DNA from: CAZUGH01 sp964619785
GTDB lineage: Bacteria; Bacillota; Clostridia; Lachnospirales; Lachnospiraceae
Direction: 5' to 3'
Length of the DNA: 18,626 bases
NCBI GenBank assembly: GCA_964619785.1
Contig: CAZUGH010000035.1
Location: 1 to 18,626 of the forward strand
Positions 1-6,937 of this stretch are shown here, in pieces. Within the stretch, counting starts at the first letter, position 1, and every line of letters begins with the position of its first letter. Under the pieces are notes generated by a model. The model did no database searches and had not been told where the DNA came from. It was given only the letters and a program-made list of their open reading frames with translations. The position numbers were made by a program, and so were the translations under genes.

Positions 1-158
1 TTGGTCGGCGGGCGGTAGGGTTCGTAACGAAATTAGGTTACTGGCTGTAGTGTCGGCGGGCTTACCGGGTTGGTCGGCGGGCGGTAGGGTTCGTAACGAA
101 ATTAGGTTACCGGCCGTAGTGCCGGCGGACTTGCTTGGTTGTCGGCGGGCGGTAGGGT
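1..158. repeat. GC-rich tandem repeat, 69-bp unit
   Basis: Two complete 69-bp units (1-69 and 70-138) are nearly identical. A third, partial unit (139-158) stops after GGTAGGGT. Each full unit contains GTAAC-N8-GTTAC, a short inverted repeat, and GC-rich segments of the CGGCGGGC type. The block is much richer in GC than the neighbouring genes. Because 69 is a multiple of three, one plus frame stays open from position 2 to a TAA at 158-160, so I cannot exclude that it is the tail of a protein lying upstream. There is no start, signal or recognisable domain in view, so I treat it as intergenic repeat DNA. Confidence 0.8.
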
Positions 159-284
159 AAATGGGATAAAAATTAGACTTTTTGCTTTTTATACCCCGCC
201 CCCATATAATGGATGCCGGGAACGACGTGTTTACGCTCAGTAAATTAATGTAAATTGCAAGAATTGGCAGTGAATATTAAAAAA

Positions 285-330
285 GCTTGCATAATACCCC
301 GCTTTCTTTGAAAAGCGGGGTATAGCAAGC
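285..330. repeat. Long hairpin around ATACCCCGC; possible minus-strand terminator
   Basis: Bases 294-305 pair perfectly with 312-323 (12 bp, 6-base loop). After a small bulge, GCTTGC (285-290) pairs with GCAAGC (325-330), giving an 18-bp stem in total. Read on the minus strand, the hairpin is followed by TTTTTTAATATT, as an intrinsic terminator would be. On the plus strand no T-run follows. No minus-strand gene is seen upstream of it within the window, so a terminator role is uncertain. Confidence 0.6.
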
Positions 331-418
331 ACAATAATTCATTTTACTGCAAAAAATAAGAAATGTAAATTTATTACACAACGTAATTGCGTGGTTTGCT
401 GGATGGGACAAATTGGAA

Positions 419-458
419 GCGGGGTATAAACCAAGAAATTTTGGCCTGTATACCCCGC
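419..458. repeat. Second ATACCCCGC hairpin
   Basis: GCGGGGTATA (419-428) is exactly complementary to TATACCCCGC (449-458). Within the loop, CCAA (431-434) pairs with TTGG (441-444). It uses the same sequence core as the hairpin at 285-330, in opposite overall polarity. Confidence 0.65.
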
Positions 459-482
459 GAGCTCGCCGTCACCAAAGCTCAC

Positions 483-523
483 AACGAAATTAGGTTACCA
501 GCTGTAGTGCCGGCGGGCTTACC
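483..523. repeat. Distal partial copy of the 69-bp repeat
   Basis: These 41 bases match positions 26-66 of the first repeat unit with about three mismatches, including the shared core AACGAAATTAGGTTAC. The copy lacks the first 25 bases of the unit, which are roughly the part present in the truncated copy at 139-158. The two partial copies together therefore rebuild one unit split by the 324 bases between them. Confidence 0.75.
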
Positions 524-541
524 TAGCAAGCTGGCCGGCAC
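507..541. repeat. GC-rich hairpin in the distal repeat block
   Basis: GTGCCGGC (507-514) is the exact reverse complement of GCCGGCAC (534-541). Inside it, GCTT (517-520) pairs with AAGC (528-531), separated by a symmetric two-base interior loop and closed by a 7-base loop. Further GC-rich inverted repeats follow up to about 590 (for example CTGGCC/GGCCAG). No T-run follows, so it is not a standard intrinsic terminator on the plus strand. Confidence 0.6.
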
Positions 542-613
542 CACCGCTGGCCAGAATACCTGGCGAACCATTCCGCCGGCGGGCTAAAGAAAGTATGTTG
601 CCGTGAAAGCTAT

Positions 614-642
614 TTGCATACTGAAGTAATATCATGTAAAAT
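614..642 (+). promoter_or_regulatory. Promoter of the GH5 cellulase gene
   Basis: TTGCAT (614-619), a 17-base spacer, then TAAAAT (637-642). It lies 32 bases before the start codon, and the Shine-Dalgarno GGAGGGG is at 663-669. Matches the housekeeping sigma-factor consensus; no operator is evident. Confidence 0.6.
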
Positions 643-673
643 GAAAGTAATTTATTAATTATGGAGGGGTTCG

Positions 674-3031
674 ATGAAACGACAGAGAAGGATGTTATGG
701 GTTGCCCTATTACTAGTGGCATTGATTTTGACTACAATTGATTGGCCAGCGGGCATGGCAAAGGCAGAGTTAAACTTGGCAGATTACGGAACGACTAGTA
801 CACAGGTGACAGCACAGTGTACGATGGCAGATGGTAGTTCGGCATCAGACGGATACTATGAATATGAGATTGCGATTCGCAATCAAAGTGGACAAGCCAT
901 CAAGGATTGGGTTGCTGTTGCTCAACTCGGGAGCGCAATTACAGGCAATAAGACCAATGATTGGTCAACGTGGTCGAATGTATCCTGTCAACAGGATGGG
1001 ACAACCTTATATATTTATCCGAGCAAGGATGGAACGGTAGCAAATGGAGCAAATCAGAACTACTCGAAGTTTGGTTTTACAACGAGTGGTAATGGTGGAA
1101 CGATTACTTCGACAACCGTTTATTATAGTACAGAGGAGGGGGCTTTTTCACAGGCAATTGAACAAGTCGGAGGCTCATCACCCGCTATCAGTGGAGATGG
1201 TGTTGGCTATAATAATACATACATAAAAGGATATCAGTGTAACTATACATTGACAGGACAGCCAAAGGATATGGCAGCGAAAGATACCCCTGTTGGCAAG
1301 CATGGAGCTTTACATGTATCAGGAACACAGTTGATGGATGAGCACAACCAGCCAGTTATATTGCGTGGAAGTAGTACGCATGGGTTGCATTGGGATGAGA
1401 TGAGTCCCTTTGTTAATAAAGAGGCATTCCAGAATCTTCGAGATGAGTGGGGTGTCAATATGGTTCGTCTTGTAAGCTACGTGACACAAAAAGGTTATAC
1501 AGAAGGCGCAAAAGATAAATTGGATGTGCTGATTCAAAAGGGTGTAGAACATGCATCAGAGCTTGGCATGTATGCATTGATCGACTGGCATGTACATGAA
1601 AATTTTGGAGTAACAGCGAATCCCGTTGATCATCAGAAAGAAGCAATTGAATTCTTCGATAAGTATTCAAAGATGTATAAAGATAAGAAAAATGTTTTGT
1701 ATGAGATTTGTAATGAACCGACACATACACCGTGGGCAACAATCAGAGGTTACGCACAGGCGGTGGAAGCGACGATACGTGCGAATGATCCAGACGCTAT
1801 CATCATTGTAGGAACTAATACATGGTCTCAGGACATTCAAGAGGTTACAAGTAAAACCAAGTTAGATGATGCTAATACCATGTACACCTTCCATTTTTAT
1901 GCAGGAACACATGGAGAAAATATGAGGACACGAGTTGCCAATGCATTACAGGCAGGAACACCAGTGTTTGTAACGGAATTTGGAATCTGTGATTCCTCGG
2001 GTAATGGGGGATTTAATGTAGAAGAAGCAGACAAGTGGATAGAATTTTTAGAGGAAAATGGAGTTAGCTATTGTTGTTGGAGCTTGACGAACAAGGACGA
2101 ATCAGCATCATATCTATCGCCACTTAGTAATAAGAAAAGTGGATGGACTAATGCTGACTTGGGAGGAACCGGAGCGTGGCTTGTCAATACATACCGTAAA
2201 ATGGCGGATAAAGAGAGTGGAGCAACTCCACCAGTAGTGACGAATCCACCAGCGGTGACGAACCCACCAGTGGTGACGAACCCACCAGTGGTAACGAATC
2301 CACCAGTGGTAACGAATCCACCAGTAGTGACGAATCCACCAGCGGTGACGAACCCACCAGTGGTGACGAACCCACCAGTGGTAACGAACCCACCAGTGGT
2401 GACGAACCCACCAGTAGTGACGAACCCACCAGTGGTGACGAACCCACCAGTGGTGACGAACCCACCAGTAGTGACGAACCCACCAGTGGTGACGAACCCA
2501 CCAACGGCAACGAATTCACCAGTAGGTGAGGGGGACCAGAGCATCATCTGGCGACCAGATACCCCACTTGATGTGATTTCAGTTTCGCAAATAGCTAAGT
2601 ATTCCATGTACGCAACAGCGAAGATGACATGGAAGCCAAATACGACGATTAAGGTGCTTTCGTATCGTTCGGATAATAGTAAGGTTGCTTCGGTGAATCG
2701 TAGTGGTGTGGTATCCGCTAAGAAGGCGGGAGTGACCAAGGTTTACGCGCTTTTGGTTGATGGTAGCCAGGTGAGTGCACAGATTAGCGTGAAGAAACCG
2801 AAGGTTACATTGAAGAAAAAGAAGATTACGATAAGAAGATATCGAAAGTCAAAGATTAAGGTTAAGAAGAAATTGAAGACTGATAAAGTGGCATCTTTTA
2901 AATCAAGTAAGAAAAAGATTGCTAAGGTTAGTAAAAAGGGTGTTGTAAAAGCAATTCGTCGTGGTAAAACAACGATTACAGTGAAGATGAAGAGTGGCAC
3001 TACTGTGAAGTGTAAAGTGACAGTACGCTAG
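674..3031 (+). CDS. Secreted GH5 endoglucanase with CBM2-like, linker and Big_2-like domains
   Basis: Predicted extracellular endo-beta-1,4-glucanase (785 aa). A signal peptide (about residues 1-31, RR then a hydrophobic core ending AKA) precedes a cellulose-binding domain resembling CBM2 (about 32-165). The catalytic TIM barrel (about 207-510) resembles GH5 subfamily 2 (Cel5A-like). It carries the acid/base Glu348 in EICNEP and the nucleophile Glu435 in VTEFG, plus DWHVHE. A linker of sixteen PPxVTN hexapeptides (519-614) follows. The C-terminus (about 635-785) is two Big_2-like domains, the last extremely lysine-rich. No LPXTG or dockerin is present, so surface attachment, if any, may be through the basic module. 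The ATG at 674 follows GGAGGGG by four bases. The permease gene starts 15 bases downstream, so the two may share a transcript. GH family call is confident; CBM family is moderate. Confidence 0.93.
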   Translation: MKRQRRMLWVALLLVALILTTIDWPAGMAKAELNLADYGTTSTQVTAQCTMADGSSASDGYYEYEIAIRNQSGQAIKDWVAVAQLGSAITGNKTNDWSTWSNVSCQQDGTTLYIYPSKDGTVANGANQNYSKFGFTTSGNGGTITSTTVYYSTEEGAFSQAIEQVGGSSPAISGDGVGYNNTYIKGYQCNYTLTGQPKDMAAKDTPVGKHGALHVSGTQLMDEHNQPVILRGSSTHGLHWDEMSPFVNKEAFQNLRDEWGVNMVRLVSYVTQKGYTEGAKDKLDVLIQKGVEHASELGMYALIDWHVHENFGVTANPVDHQKEAIEFFDKYSKMYKDKKNVLYEICNEPTHTPWATIRGYAQAVEATIRANDPDAIIIVGTNTWSQDIQEVTSKTKLDDANTMYTFHFYAGTHGENMRTRVANALQAGTPVFVTEFGICDSSGNGGFNVEEADKWIEFLEENGVSYCCWSLTNKDESASYLSPLSNKKSGWTNADLGGTGAWLVNTYRKMADKESGATPPVVTNPPAVTNPPVVTNPPVVTNPPVVTNPPVVTNPPAVTNPPVVTNPPVVTNPPVVTNPPVVTNPPVVTNPPVVTNPPVVTNPPVVTNPPTATNSPVGEGDQSIIWRPDTPLDVISVSQIAKYSMYATAKMTWKPNTTIKVLSYRSDNSKVASVNRSGVVSAKKAGVTKVYALLVDGSQVSAQISVKKPKVTLKKKKITIRRYRKSKIKVKKKLKTDKVASFKSSKKKIAKVSKKGVVKAIRRGKTTITVKMKSGTTVKCKVTVR
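2228..2515 (+). repeat. 18-bp coding minisatellite (16 units) of the cellulase linker
   Basis: Sixteen head-to-tail 18-bp units encode PPVVTN or variants (PPAVTN at units 2 and 7, PPTATN at 16). Synonymous codons show a higher-order structure: units 1-5 and 6-10 have nearly the same gta/gcg/gtg pattern, a 90-bp duplication, and units 11-13 recur as 14-15 plus a divergent unit 16. This suggests growth by slippage or unequal crossing-over. The minus strand is also open here, which is only a consequence of the repeat. Confidence 0.95.
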
Positions 3032-3046
3032 AGAAAGGACAATGGT

Positions 3047-3907
3047 ATGTGGATTATATTTGCATTTGGCTCAGCGCTTTTCGCTGGGCTGACTGCTATT
3101 TTAGCAAAGTGTGGAATCAGGGATACGGATTCGAATGTGGCGACTGCTTTGCGAACGATTGTGGTACTTGTATTTTCTTGGATTATGGTGTTTGTTGTAG
3201 GGGCACAGAGTGGATTAGGAGCTGTGCAGGGAAGAACACTGTTGTTTCTGGTTTTATCTGGACTATCTACAGGAGCATCCTGGCTTTGCTATTTCAAGGC
3301 TTTGCAAATGGGGGATGTCAACAAGGTTACACCAATTGATAAGTCCAGTACGATACTAACCATGGTGCTCGCGTTCATTTTCCTGGGAGAGAGTTTTGGG
3401 CTGATACAGCTCATGGCATTAGTTTTGATTGGTGCTGGAACATACTTGATGATTCAACGTAAGCCGGAGGAGAAGAAAGAAAAGGCAGGCAGCAAGTGGC
3501 TATTGTATGGAATTGGTTCTGTGGTATTTGCCAGTTTGACATCTATCCTTGGCAAGGTGGGAATTGAACAGATTGATTCTACCTTGGGAACTGCGATACG
3601 AACTATAGTTGTATTGGTGATGGCATGGGTGGTTGTATTTGTGACGAAAAAGGGAAGTACAATTCGACAGATTGATAGAAAGAGTTGGATATTTCTTGTT
3701 TTGTCGGGAATGGCTACAGGCGGTTCATGGCTATGCTACTACCGTGCACTTCAGACAGGACCCGCAAGTGTTATTGTACCGATTGATAAATTGAGCATAT
3801 TGGTGACGATTGCATTTTCCTACTTGGTATTCCGTGAAAAACTGACAATAAAGTCGGGGATTGGTTTGGTATTGATTGTGGCGGGGACGCTGTCATTGCT
3901 TATATAA
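3047..3907 (+). CDS. EamA/DMT-family permease
   Basis: Polytopic membrane protein of 286 aa with about ten hydrophobic segments in two EamA halves. The internal duplication is plain. 'SALFAGLTAILAKCGI' near residue 8 is echoed by 'SVVFASLTSILGKVGI' in the second half, each followed by a T-A-x-RTIVVLV segment and later by S-G-x-x-T-G-x-SWLCY. The family exports or imports small metabolites such as amino acids, sugars or nucleosides. The substrate here is unknown. The start at 3047 has AAAGGA (3034-3039) upstream. It begins 15 bases after the cellulase stop with no terminator between, so the two are probably co-transcribed. The link could be fortuitous. No terminator follows before the HD gene. 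Confidence 0.85.
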   Translation: MWIIFAFGSALFAGLTAILAKCGIRDTDSNVATALRTIVVLVFSWIMVFVVGAQSGLGAVQGRTLLFLVLSGLSTGASWLCYFKALQMGDVNKVTPIDKSSTILTMVLAFIFLGESFGLIQLMALVLIGAGTYLMIQRKPEEKKEKAGSKWLLYGIGSVVFASLTSILGKVGIEQIDSTLGTAIRTIVVLVMAWVVVFVTKKGSTIRQIDRKSWIFLVLSGMATGGSWLCYYRALQTGPASVIVPIDKLSILVTIAFSYLVFREKLTIKSGIGLVLIVAGTLSLLI

Positions 3908-3919
3908 TTTACATGAGTG

Positions 3920-3950
3920 TTACATAGAATATCGGAAACCGTGTTATGAT
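3920..3950 (+). promoter_or_regulatory. Possible weak promoter for the HD-domain gene
   Basis: TATGAT at 3945-3950 is a good -10 match. The best -35 candidate, TTACAT at 3920-3925, gives a long 19-base spacer. Read-through from the upstream permease is an alternative source of transcript. Confidence 0.3.
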
Positions 3951-3969
3951 AATGGGATAACAGAGCGAA

Positions 3970-4638
3970 ATGAGGGATAATTTGACTTATAAAGAGATAC
4001 AGAAAAATACAGAGGTTCGGGCATTACTTAAAAGAGGAAATGATAATCTAGGTGTATTAGGATATACGGATCATTCGGAAGCGCATTGCACAATTGTAGC
4101 GGAACATGCTGCTTTGATATTAAAAAAGTTTGGATATTCAGAACATGATATTGAATTGGTGAGGATTGCGGGATTTATGCATGATATAGGAAATGCGGTG
4201 AATCGAAGCCGTCATGGCGAATATGGAGCACTTCTTGCCAATGATATTTTAAAGAAGACGGACATGCCGCTGGCAGATCGAATGACAGTGATGTCGGCGA
4301 TTGGAAATCATGATGAGTCTACGGGTGGAGCGATTGATATTATCTCGGCGGCATTGATTATCGCGGATAAGACGGATGTTCGTAGAAATCGAGTGAGAAA
4401 TCAGGATATGGCTAGTTTCGATAAACATGACCGAGTAAACTATGCCGTTACGGAGGCTAAATTAAAAATCAATCCGGAGAAAGCAGTGATTGCACTGAAT
4501 CTCCAGATTGATGAAAGTATCTGTACGATGTTTGAATATTTTGAAATTTTCCTTGGACGTATGTTGATGTGCCGTAGGGCGGCAGAAATCATCGGTGCCA
4601 AATTTAAGTTGACAGCGAATGGAAGTAAAATTCTATAG
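3970..4638 (+). CDS. HD-domain metal-dependent phosphohydrolase
   Basis: Soluble 222-aa protein with an HD superfamily metal-binding core. Candidate ligands are His35 or His39 (HSEAH), the His71-Asp72 doublet (FMHDIGN), His114 (GNHDE) and Asp133 (ADKTD). The family hydrolyses phosphomonoesters or phosphodiesters, often of nucleotides. The true substrate cannot be read from the sequence. No sensor or effector domain is fused, and the C-terminal third has no recognised motif. The ribosome binding site is weak (AGAGCG just before the ATG), unlike most genes here. Its stop lies two bases from the stop of the convergent regulator gene. Confidence 0.8.
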   Translation: MRDNLTYKEIQKNTEVRALLKRGNDNLGVLGYTDHSEAHCTIVAEHAALILKKFGYSEHDIELVRIAGFMHDIGNAVNRSRHGEYGALLANDILKKTDMPLADRMTVMSAIGNHDESTGGAIDIISAALIIADKTDVRRNRVRNQDMASFDKHDRVNYAVTEAKLKINPEKAVIALNLQIDESICTMFEYFEIFLGRMLMCRRAAEIIGAKFKLTANGSKIL

Positions 4639-4640
4639 CG

Positions 4641-5003
4641 CTATTGATTCACATGTTTCTTAAGAGCCTCGAAGCTCTCTGCACTGATTACATGCTCGAT
4701 GCGACAAGCATCTTCGGCAGCAACATCGGAATCAACGCCTAATTCCTCAAACCAGTTGGATAAGAATTCGTGGCGTTCGTAAATCATATCAGCAATTGCC
4801 TTACCAGTATCGGTTAGGTAGATAAAGCCAGCGTCAGTAACAGTGATGAAGTGGTTCTCACGAAGGTTCTTCATGGCTATGCTTACGCTGGATTTTTTAA
4901 AGCCAAGTTCATTACTGATATCGACAGAACGAACGACGGGTAACTTCTTGCTTAACATCAATATGGCTTCTAGATAATTCTCAGCAGATTCATTTATCGT
5001 CAT
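4641..5003 (-). CDS. DtxR/MntR-family metal-dependent transcriptional regulator
   Basis: Winged-helix repressor of the DtxR/MntR family, about 120 aa. The N-terminal helix-turn-helix (SAENYLEAI, then SVDISNELGFKKSSVSIAMKNL) is followed by the dimerisation and metal-binding region with RHEFL and ACRIEHVIS. The latter matches the Cys-x-x-Glu-His ligand set of DtxR/IdeR rather than the Glu-x-x-Glu-His of Bacillus MntR, so Fe2+ or Mn2+ are both possible. The C-terminal SH3-like domain of DtxR is absent, as in MntR. An upstream in-frame ATG at 5009 exists, but GGAGA sits only one or two bases from it and six from the ATG at 5003, so I favour 5003. No metal transporter lies next to it, so its regulon is elsewhere. 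Confidence 0.87.
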   Translation of the reverse strand: MTINESAENYLEAILMLSKKLPVVRSVDISNELGFKKSSVSIAMKNLRENHFITVTDAGFIYLTDTGKAIADMIYERHEFLSNWFEELGVDSDVAAEDACRIEHVISAESFEALKKHVNQ

Positions 5004-5044
5004 ATGCATTCTCCAATCATAAATATTTCTGTAAAATTATTGTA

Positions 5045-5073
5045 AGTATACCATACCACCACAATATTTTCAA
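5045..5073 (-). promoter_or_regulatory. Promoter of the DtxR-family regulator
   Basis: On the minus strand TTGAAA (5073-5068), a 17-base spacer, then TATACT (5050-5045). This is a near-consensus housekeeping promoter pointing at the regulator. It lies back to back with the helicase promoter, 18 bases from the latter's -35. I could not identify a clear metal-repressor box. Confidence 0.7.
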
Positions 5074-5091
5074 ATACAGCCATCTAGTTAT

Positions 5092-5120
5092 TTGCAAAAA
5101 TGACAAAATGGAACTATAAT
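5092..5120 (+). promoter_or_regulatory. Promoter of the DEAD-box helicase gene
   Basis: TTGCAA (5092-5097), 17-base spacer, TATAAT (5115-5120), a consensus -10. Because this promoter falls inside the longest open frame beginning at 5100, it argues that translation starts downstream at 5151. Confidence 0.75.
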
Positions 5121-5150
5121 CATTACAACAAGAAAAGAAGAGAGATTACC

Positions 5151-6593
5151 ATGAAGAAAAATTTTAAGAGATTTCAATTAACGCCAGAGATAGAAGAAGC
5201 ACTTGATGCTTTGGGATATGATGAGCCAACACCGATTCAGATACAGGCAATACCTGTGATTATGGCAAAAAAAGATATCGTAGGGCAGTCCCAGACGGGA
5301 AGTGGCAAGACAGCAGCGTTTGCAATTCCGATTTGTGAAAAGGTCATATGGGACCAACGCGCACCACAGGCGCTTGTTCTAGAACCTACAAGAGAACTGG
5401 CGATGCAGGTGAAGGAAGATATTTTTACGATTGGCCGACGAAGACGACTGAAAGTACCTGTTATCTTCGGGGGCATGCCGATGGCAGAGCAAATCAACGA
5501 ACTGCGCCAGCGTTCTCATATTGTCGTGGGTACACCAGGAAGAATACTAGATCATATTCGTAGAGAAACGATCAACCTGGCATTGGTGAAGTATCTTGTG
5601 ATTGATGAAGCAGATGTGATGCTTGACATGGGATTTTTAGATGATGTAAAGACGATTATCGAGACACTAGAAGTGAAGCCAGTTGTGATTCTGTTCTCAG
5701 CAACAATTGGTGGACACCTAGAGTCTATGATTGAACAATATATGGATAATCCTGTACGAATTAGTGTGACAAATGGTACGCAGACGGTGAAGACGATTGC
5801 CCAGACCGCATTTGTTGTGGAAGAATCGGATAAATATCCGCTATTTCTTGACTTGTTTACGGTAGAGAATCCCGATAGCTCCATCGTATTTTGCAATACA
5901 AGAGACAAGGTCAATATTTTGTATAACCAGATGAAAAAGGAAGGTATTCGGTGTGGCAAGCTTCATGGCGCCATGGATCAGCGAGAGCGACTTCGTGTGA
6001 CAGAGGATTTTCGACGGGGAAAATTTCTTCATTTGATTACTTCCGATGTAGCAGCTAGAGGTGTTGATTTTCCTGATTTGACCCATGTATTTAATTATGA
6101 TTTCCCAGAGAAGAGAGAAAACTATGTTCATCGAATCGGAAGAACAGGACGAATTGGTAAGGATGGTCGAGCTATCAGTTTGGTAGAGCCAGGGAAAATG
6201 CCTGTGCTTCGAGAGATTGAAGACTATACGAAAGCCAAGATTGAGATGGGCATCGCACCAACCAAAGAAGAGGTTGAGGCATATCGTCCAGGTTTTGTCA
6301 CCAATCAGACGAGAAAACGCGAGTTGAAAGAGAAAAAGGGAGCTAGTCTTTCTGAAGATATTATGAAGATTGTAATCAGTGGAGGCAAGAATCAGAAAAT
6401 GCGTCCGGGTGATTTGGTTGGAACACTATGCAATATCGATGGCATTGATCCATCGGATATAGGAATTATTGATATCAGAGAAACGATGAGTTATGTTGAA
6501 GTGTTAAATGGTAAAGGAAAGCGCGCAAAAGGGGCGCTTAGCAAGATGACAATCAAAGGAAAAATTAGAACGATAAAAGAGAGCCACGATTGA
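5151..6593 (+). CDS. dbpA: DbpA/YxiN-type DEAD-box ATP-dependent RNA helicase
   Basis: ATP-dependent RNA helicase of about 480 aa, related to DbpA/YxiN, which in other bacteria act on 23S rRNA during large-subunit assembly. All core motifs are visible: a Q-motif region (FKRFQLTP ... TPIQIQ), Walker A SQTGSGKT, PTRELA, TPGR, DEAD in VIDEADVML, SAT, FCNTRDK, TSDVAARGVD and HRIGRTGR. The last ~75 residues (from about SEDIMKIVISGG to the end) form the DbpA-type RNA-binding domain that gives 23S specificity. The start at 5151 has GAAGAGAG just upstream. The longer frame from 5100 overlaps the promoter and adds a lysine-rich, unconserved stretch, so I reject it. Monocistronic; the riboswitch promoter begins nine bases after its stop. 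Confidence 0.92.
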   Translation: MKKNFKRFQLTPEIEEALDALGYDEPTPIQIQAIPVIMAKKDIVGQSQTGSGKTAAFAIPICEKVIWDQRAPQALVLEPTRELAMQVKEDIFTIGRRRRLKVPVIFGGMPMAEQINELRQRSHIVVGTPGRILDHIRRETINLALVKYLVIDEADVMLDMGFLDDVKTIIETLEVKPVVILFSATIGGHLESMIEQYMDNPVRISVTNGTQTVKTIAQTAFVVEESDKYPLFLDLFTVENPDSSIVFCNTRDKVNILYNQMKKEGIRCGKLHGAMDQRERLRVTEDFRRGKFLHLITSDVAARGVDFPDLTHVFNYDFPEKRENYVHRIGRTGRIGKDGRAISLVEPGKMPVLREIEDYTKAKIEMGIAPTKEEVEAYRPGFVTNQTRKRELKEKKGASLSEDIMKIVISGGKNQKMRPGDLVGTLCNIDGIDPSDIGIIDIRETMSYVEVLNGKGKRAKGALSKMTIKGKIRTIKESHD

Positions 6594-6601
6594 ATTGTGG
6601 A

Positions 6602-6630
6602 TTGACTTTTGTAAGTACTAACCGTATGAT
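6602..6630 (+). promoter_or_regulatory. Promoter of the cobalamin riboswitch operon
   Basis: TTGACT (6602-6607), a 17-base spacer, TATGAT (6625-6630). A strong housekeeping match placed directly before the aptamer, predicting a transcript start near 6637. Confidence 0.75.
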
Positions 6631-6644
6631 TAACATGTTATTCA

Positions 6645-6836
6645 TATCGTGCGAAATCCATGGTTGGGGTATCGTCCCCATCAAAAGGAACAGGGTGCAA
6701 GGCCCGACAGTTAATCCCTGCTGTGAGAACAACGAACAAGATGGTACACCACTAGAAGTAATTCTGGGAAGGTATCTTAAGTAGGTTAAGTGATATGGTT
6801 CAAGTCAGAACACAATACTTGGAGAGATTTGCGATA
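6645..6836 (+). ncRNA. Cobalamin (B12) riboswitch aptamer
   Basis: The leader carries the ordered conserved blocks of adenosylcobalamin-type riboswitches: AAAAGGAACAGGGTGCAA (from 6683), CCCTGCTGTGA as the counterpart of the CCGCCACTGTA block (about 6716-6726), CCACTAG (6749-6755), CTGGGAAGG (6764-6772) and AAGTCAGAACAC (6802-6813), which corresponds to the AGCCAGGAGACC block. A closing stem can form between TATCG (6645-6649) and CGATA (6832-6836), and TGGGG/CCCCA (6665-6680) makes an internal hairpin. Coenzyme B12 or a related corrinoid would be the ligand, with binding expected to favour the downstream terminator. The last conserved block departs from consensus. A covariance-model search would settle the class and edges. 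Confidence 0.85.
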
Positions 6837-6839
6837 GAT

Positions 6840-6871
6840 CCTTTCGTAGGCATTAACGAAGGTGTTTTTTT
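6840..6871 (+). terminator. Riboswitch-controlled intrinsic terminator
   Basis: CCTT and CGT (6840-6847, one bulged U) pair with ACG and AAGG (6856-6862) around an 8-base loop, followed within two bases by seven T residues (6865-6871). It sits between the aptamer and the first gene, the arrangement of a transcription-attenuating OFF switch. Confidence 0.75.
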
Positions 6872-6937
6872 GTTGCCTAGAAATGAAACGCAGTCACGGA
6901 GGATATGACTAAACAAACATAAAGGAGGACTTAGATC

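Larger units (their letters stand above)
159..482. other. 324-bp palindrome-rich segment splitting a repeat copy
   Basis: This stretch separates the two halves of one 69-bp repeat unit. It contains five copies of the 9-mer ATACCCCGC or its complement, at 191-199, 294-302, 315-323, 419-427 and 450-458, arranged as nested or adjacent inverted repeats. TTTATACCCCGC (188-199) is the exact complement of GCGGGGTATAAA (419-430), bracketing the central hairpin. No credible ORF is seen. It could be a small non-autonomous insertion, a structured RNA region, or rearranged intergenic repeat DNA. No clean terminal inverted repeats or target duplication are visible at its edges. Confidence 0.5.

Noticed and set aside
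285..330. Terminator for a plus-strand gene left of the window
   Set aside because: No T-run follows the hairpin on the plus strand, and no gene ends just before it. The T-run is present only in minus-strand reading.
387..587. Possible 66-aa protein in the left repeat region
   Set aside because: It starts with TTG, has no Shine-Dalgarno, and runs through the hairpin at 419-458 and the 69-bp repeat fragment. A peptide core shared with the array at 2-160 follows from repeat identity and is not evidence of coding.
1..590. CRISPR array from regularly repeated sequence
   Set aside because: The 69-bp units are joined directly with no unique spacers, and no cas genes are nearby. The same holds for the linker repeat at 2228-2515.
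2068..2739. Long minus-strand open frame rich in VTTGGF repeats inside the cellulase gene
   Set aside because: It is the reverse reading of the 18-bp linker repeat; the multiple-of-three unit keeps both strands open. It has no RBS, and the plus-strand protein has clear domains on either side.
5100..5150. Longer N-terminus for the helicase
   Set aside because: The region contains the -35/-10 promoter elements and lacks an RBS; the DbpA family start fits the ATG at 5151.
6590..6784. Plus-strand open frame overlapping the helicase end
   Set aside because: It lies over the promoter and cobalamin aptamer, has no RBS, and its sequence is explained by the riboswitch.
6905..6922. Five-codon mini-ORF (MTKQT) just after GGAGG, upstream of the first operon gene
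   Set aside because: The Shine-Dalgarno to ATG spacing is only two bases and a better RBS for the real gene follows immediately. A leader peptide is possible but unsupported.
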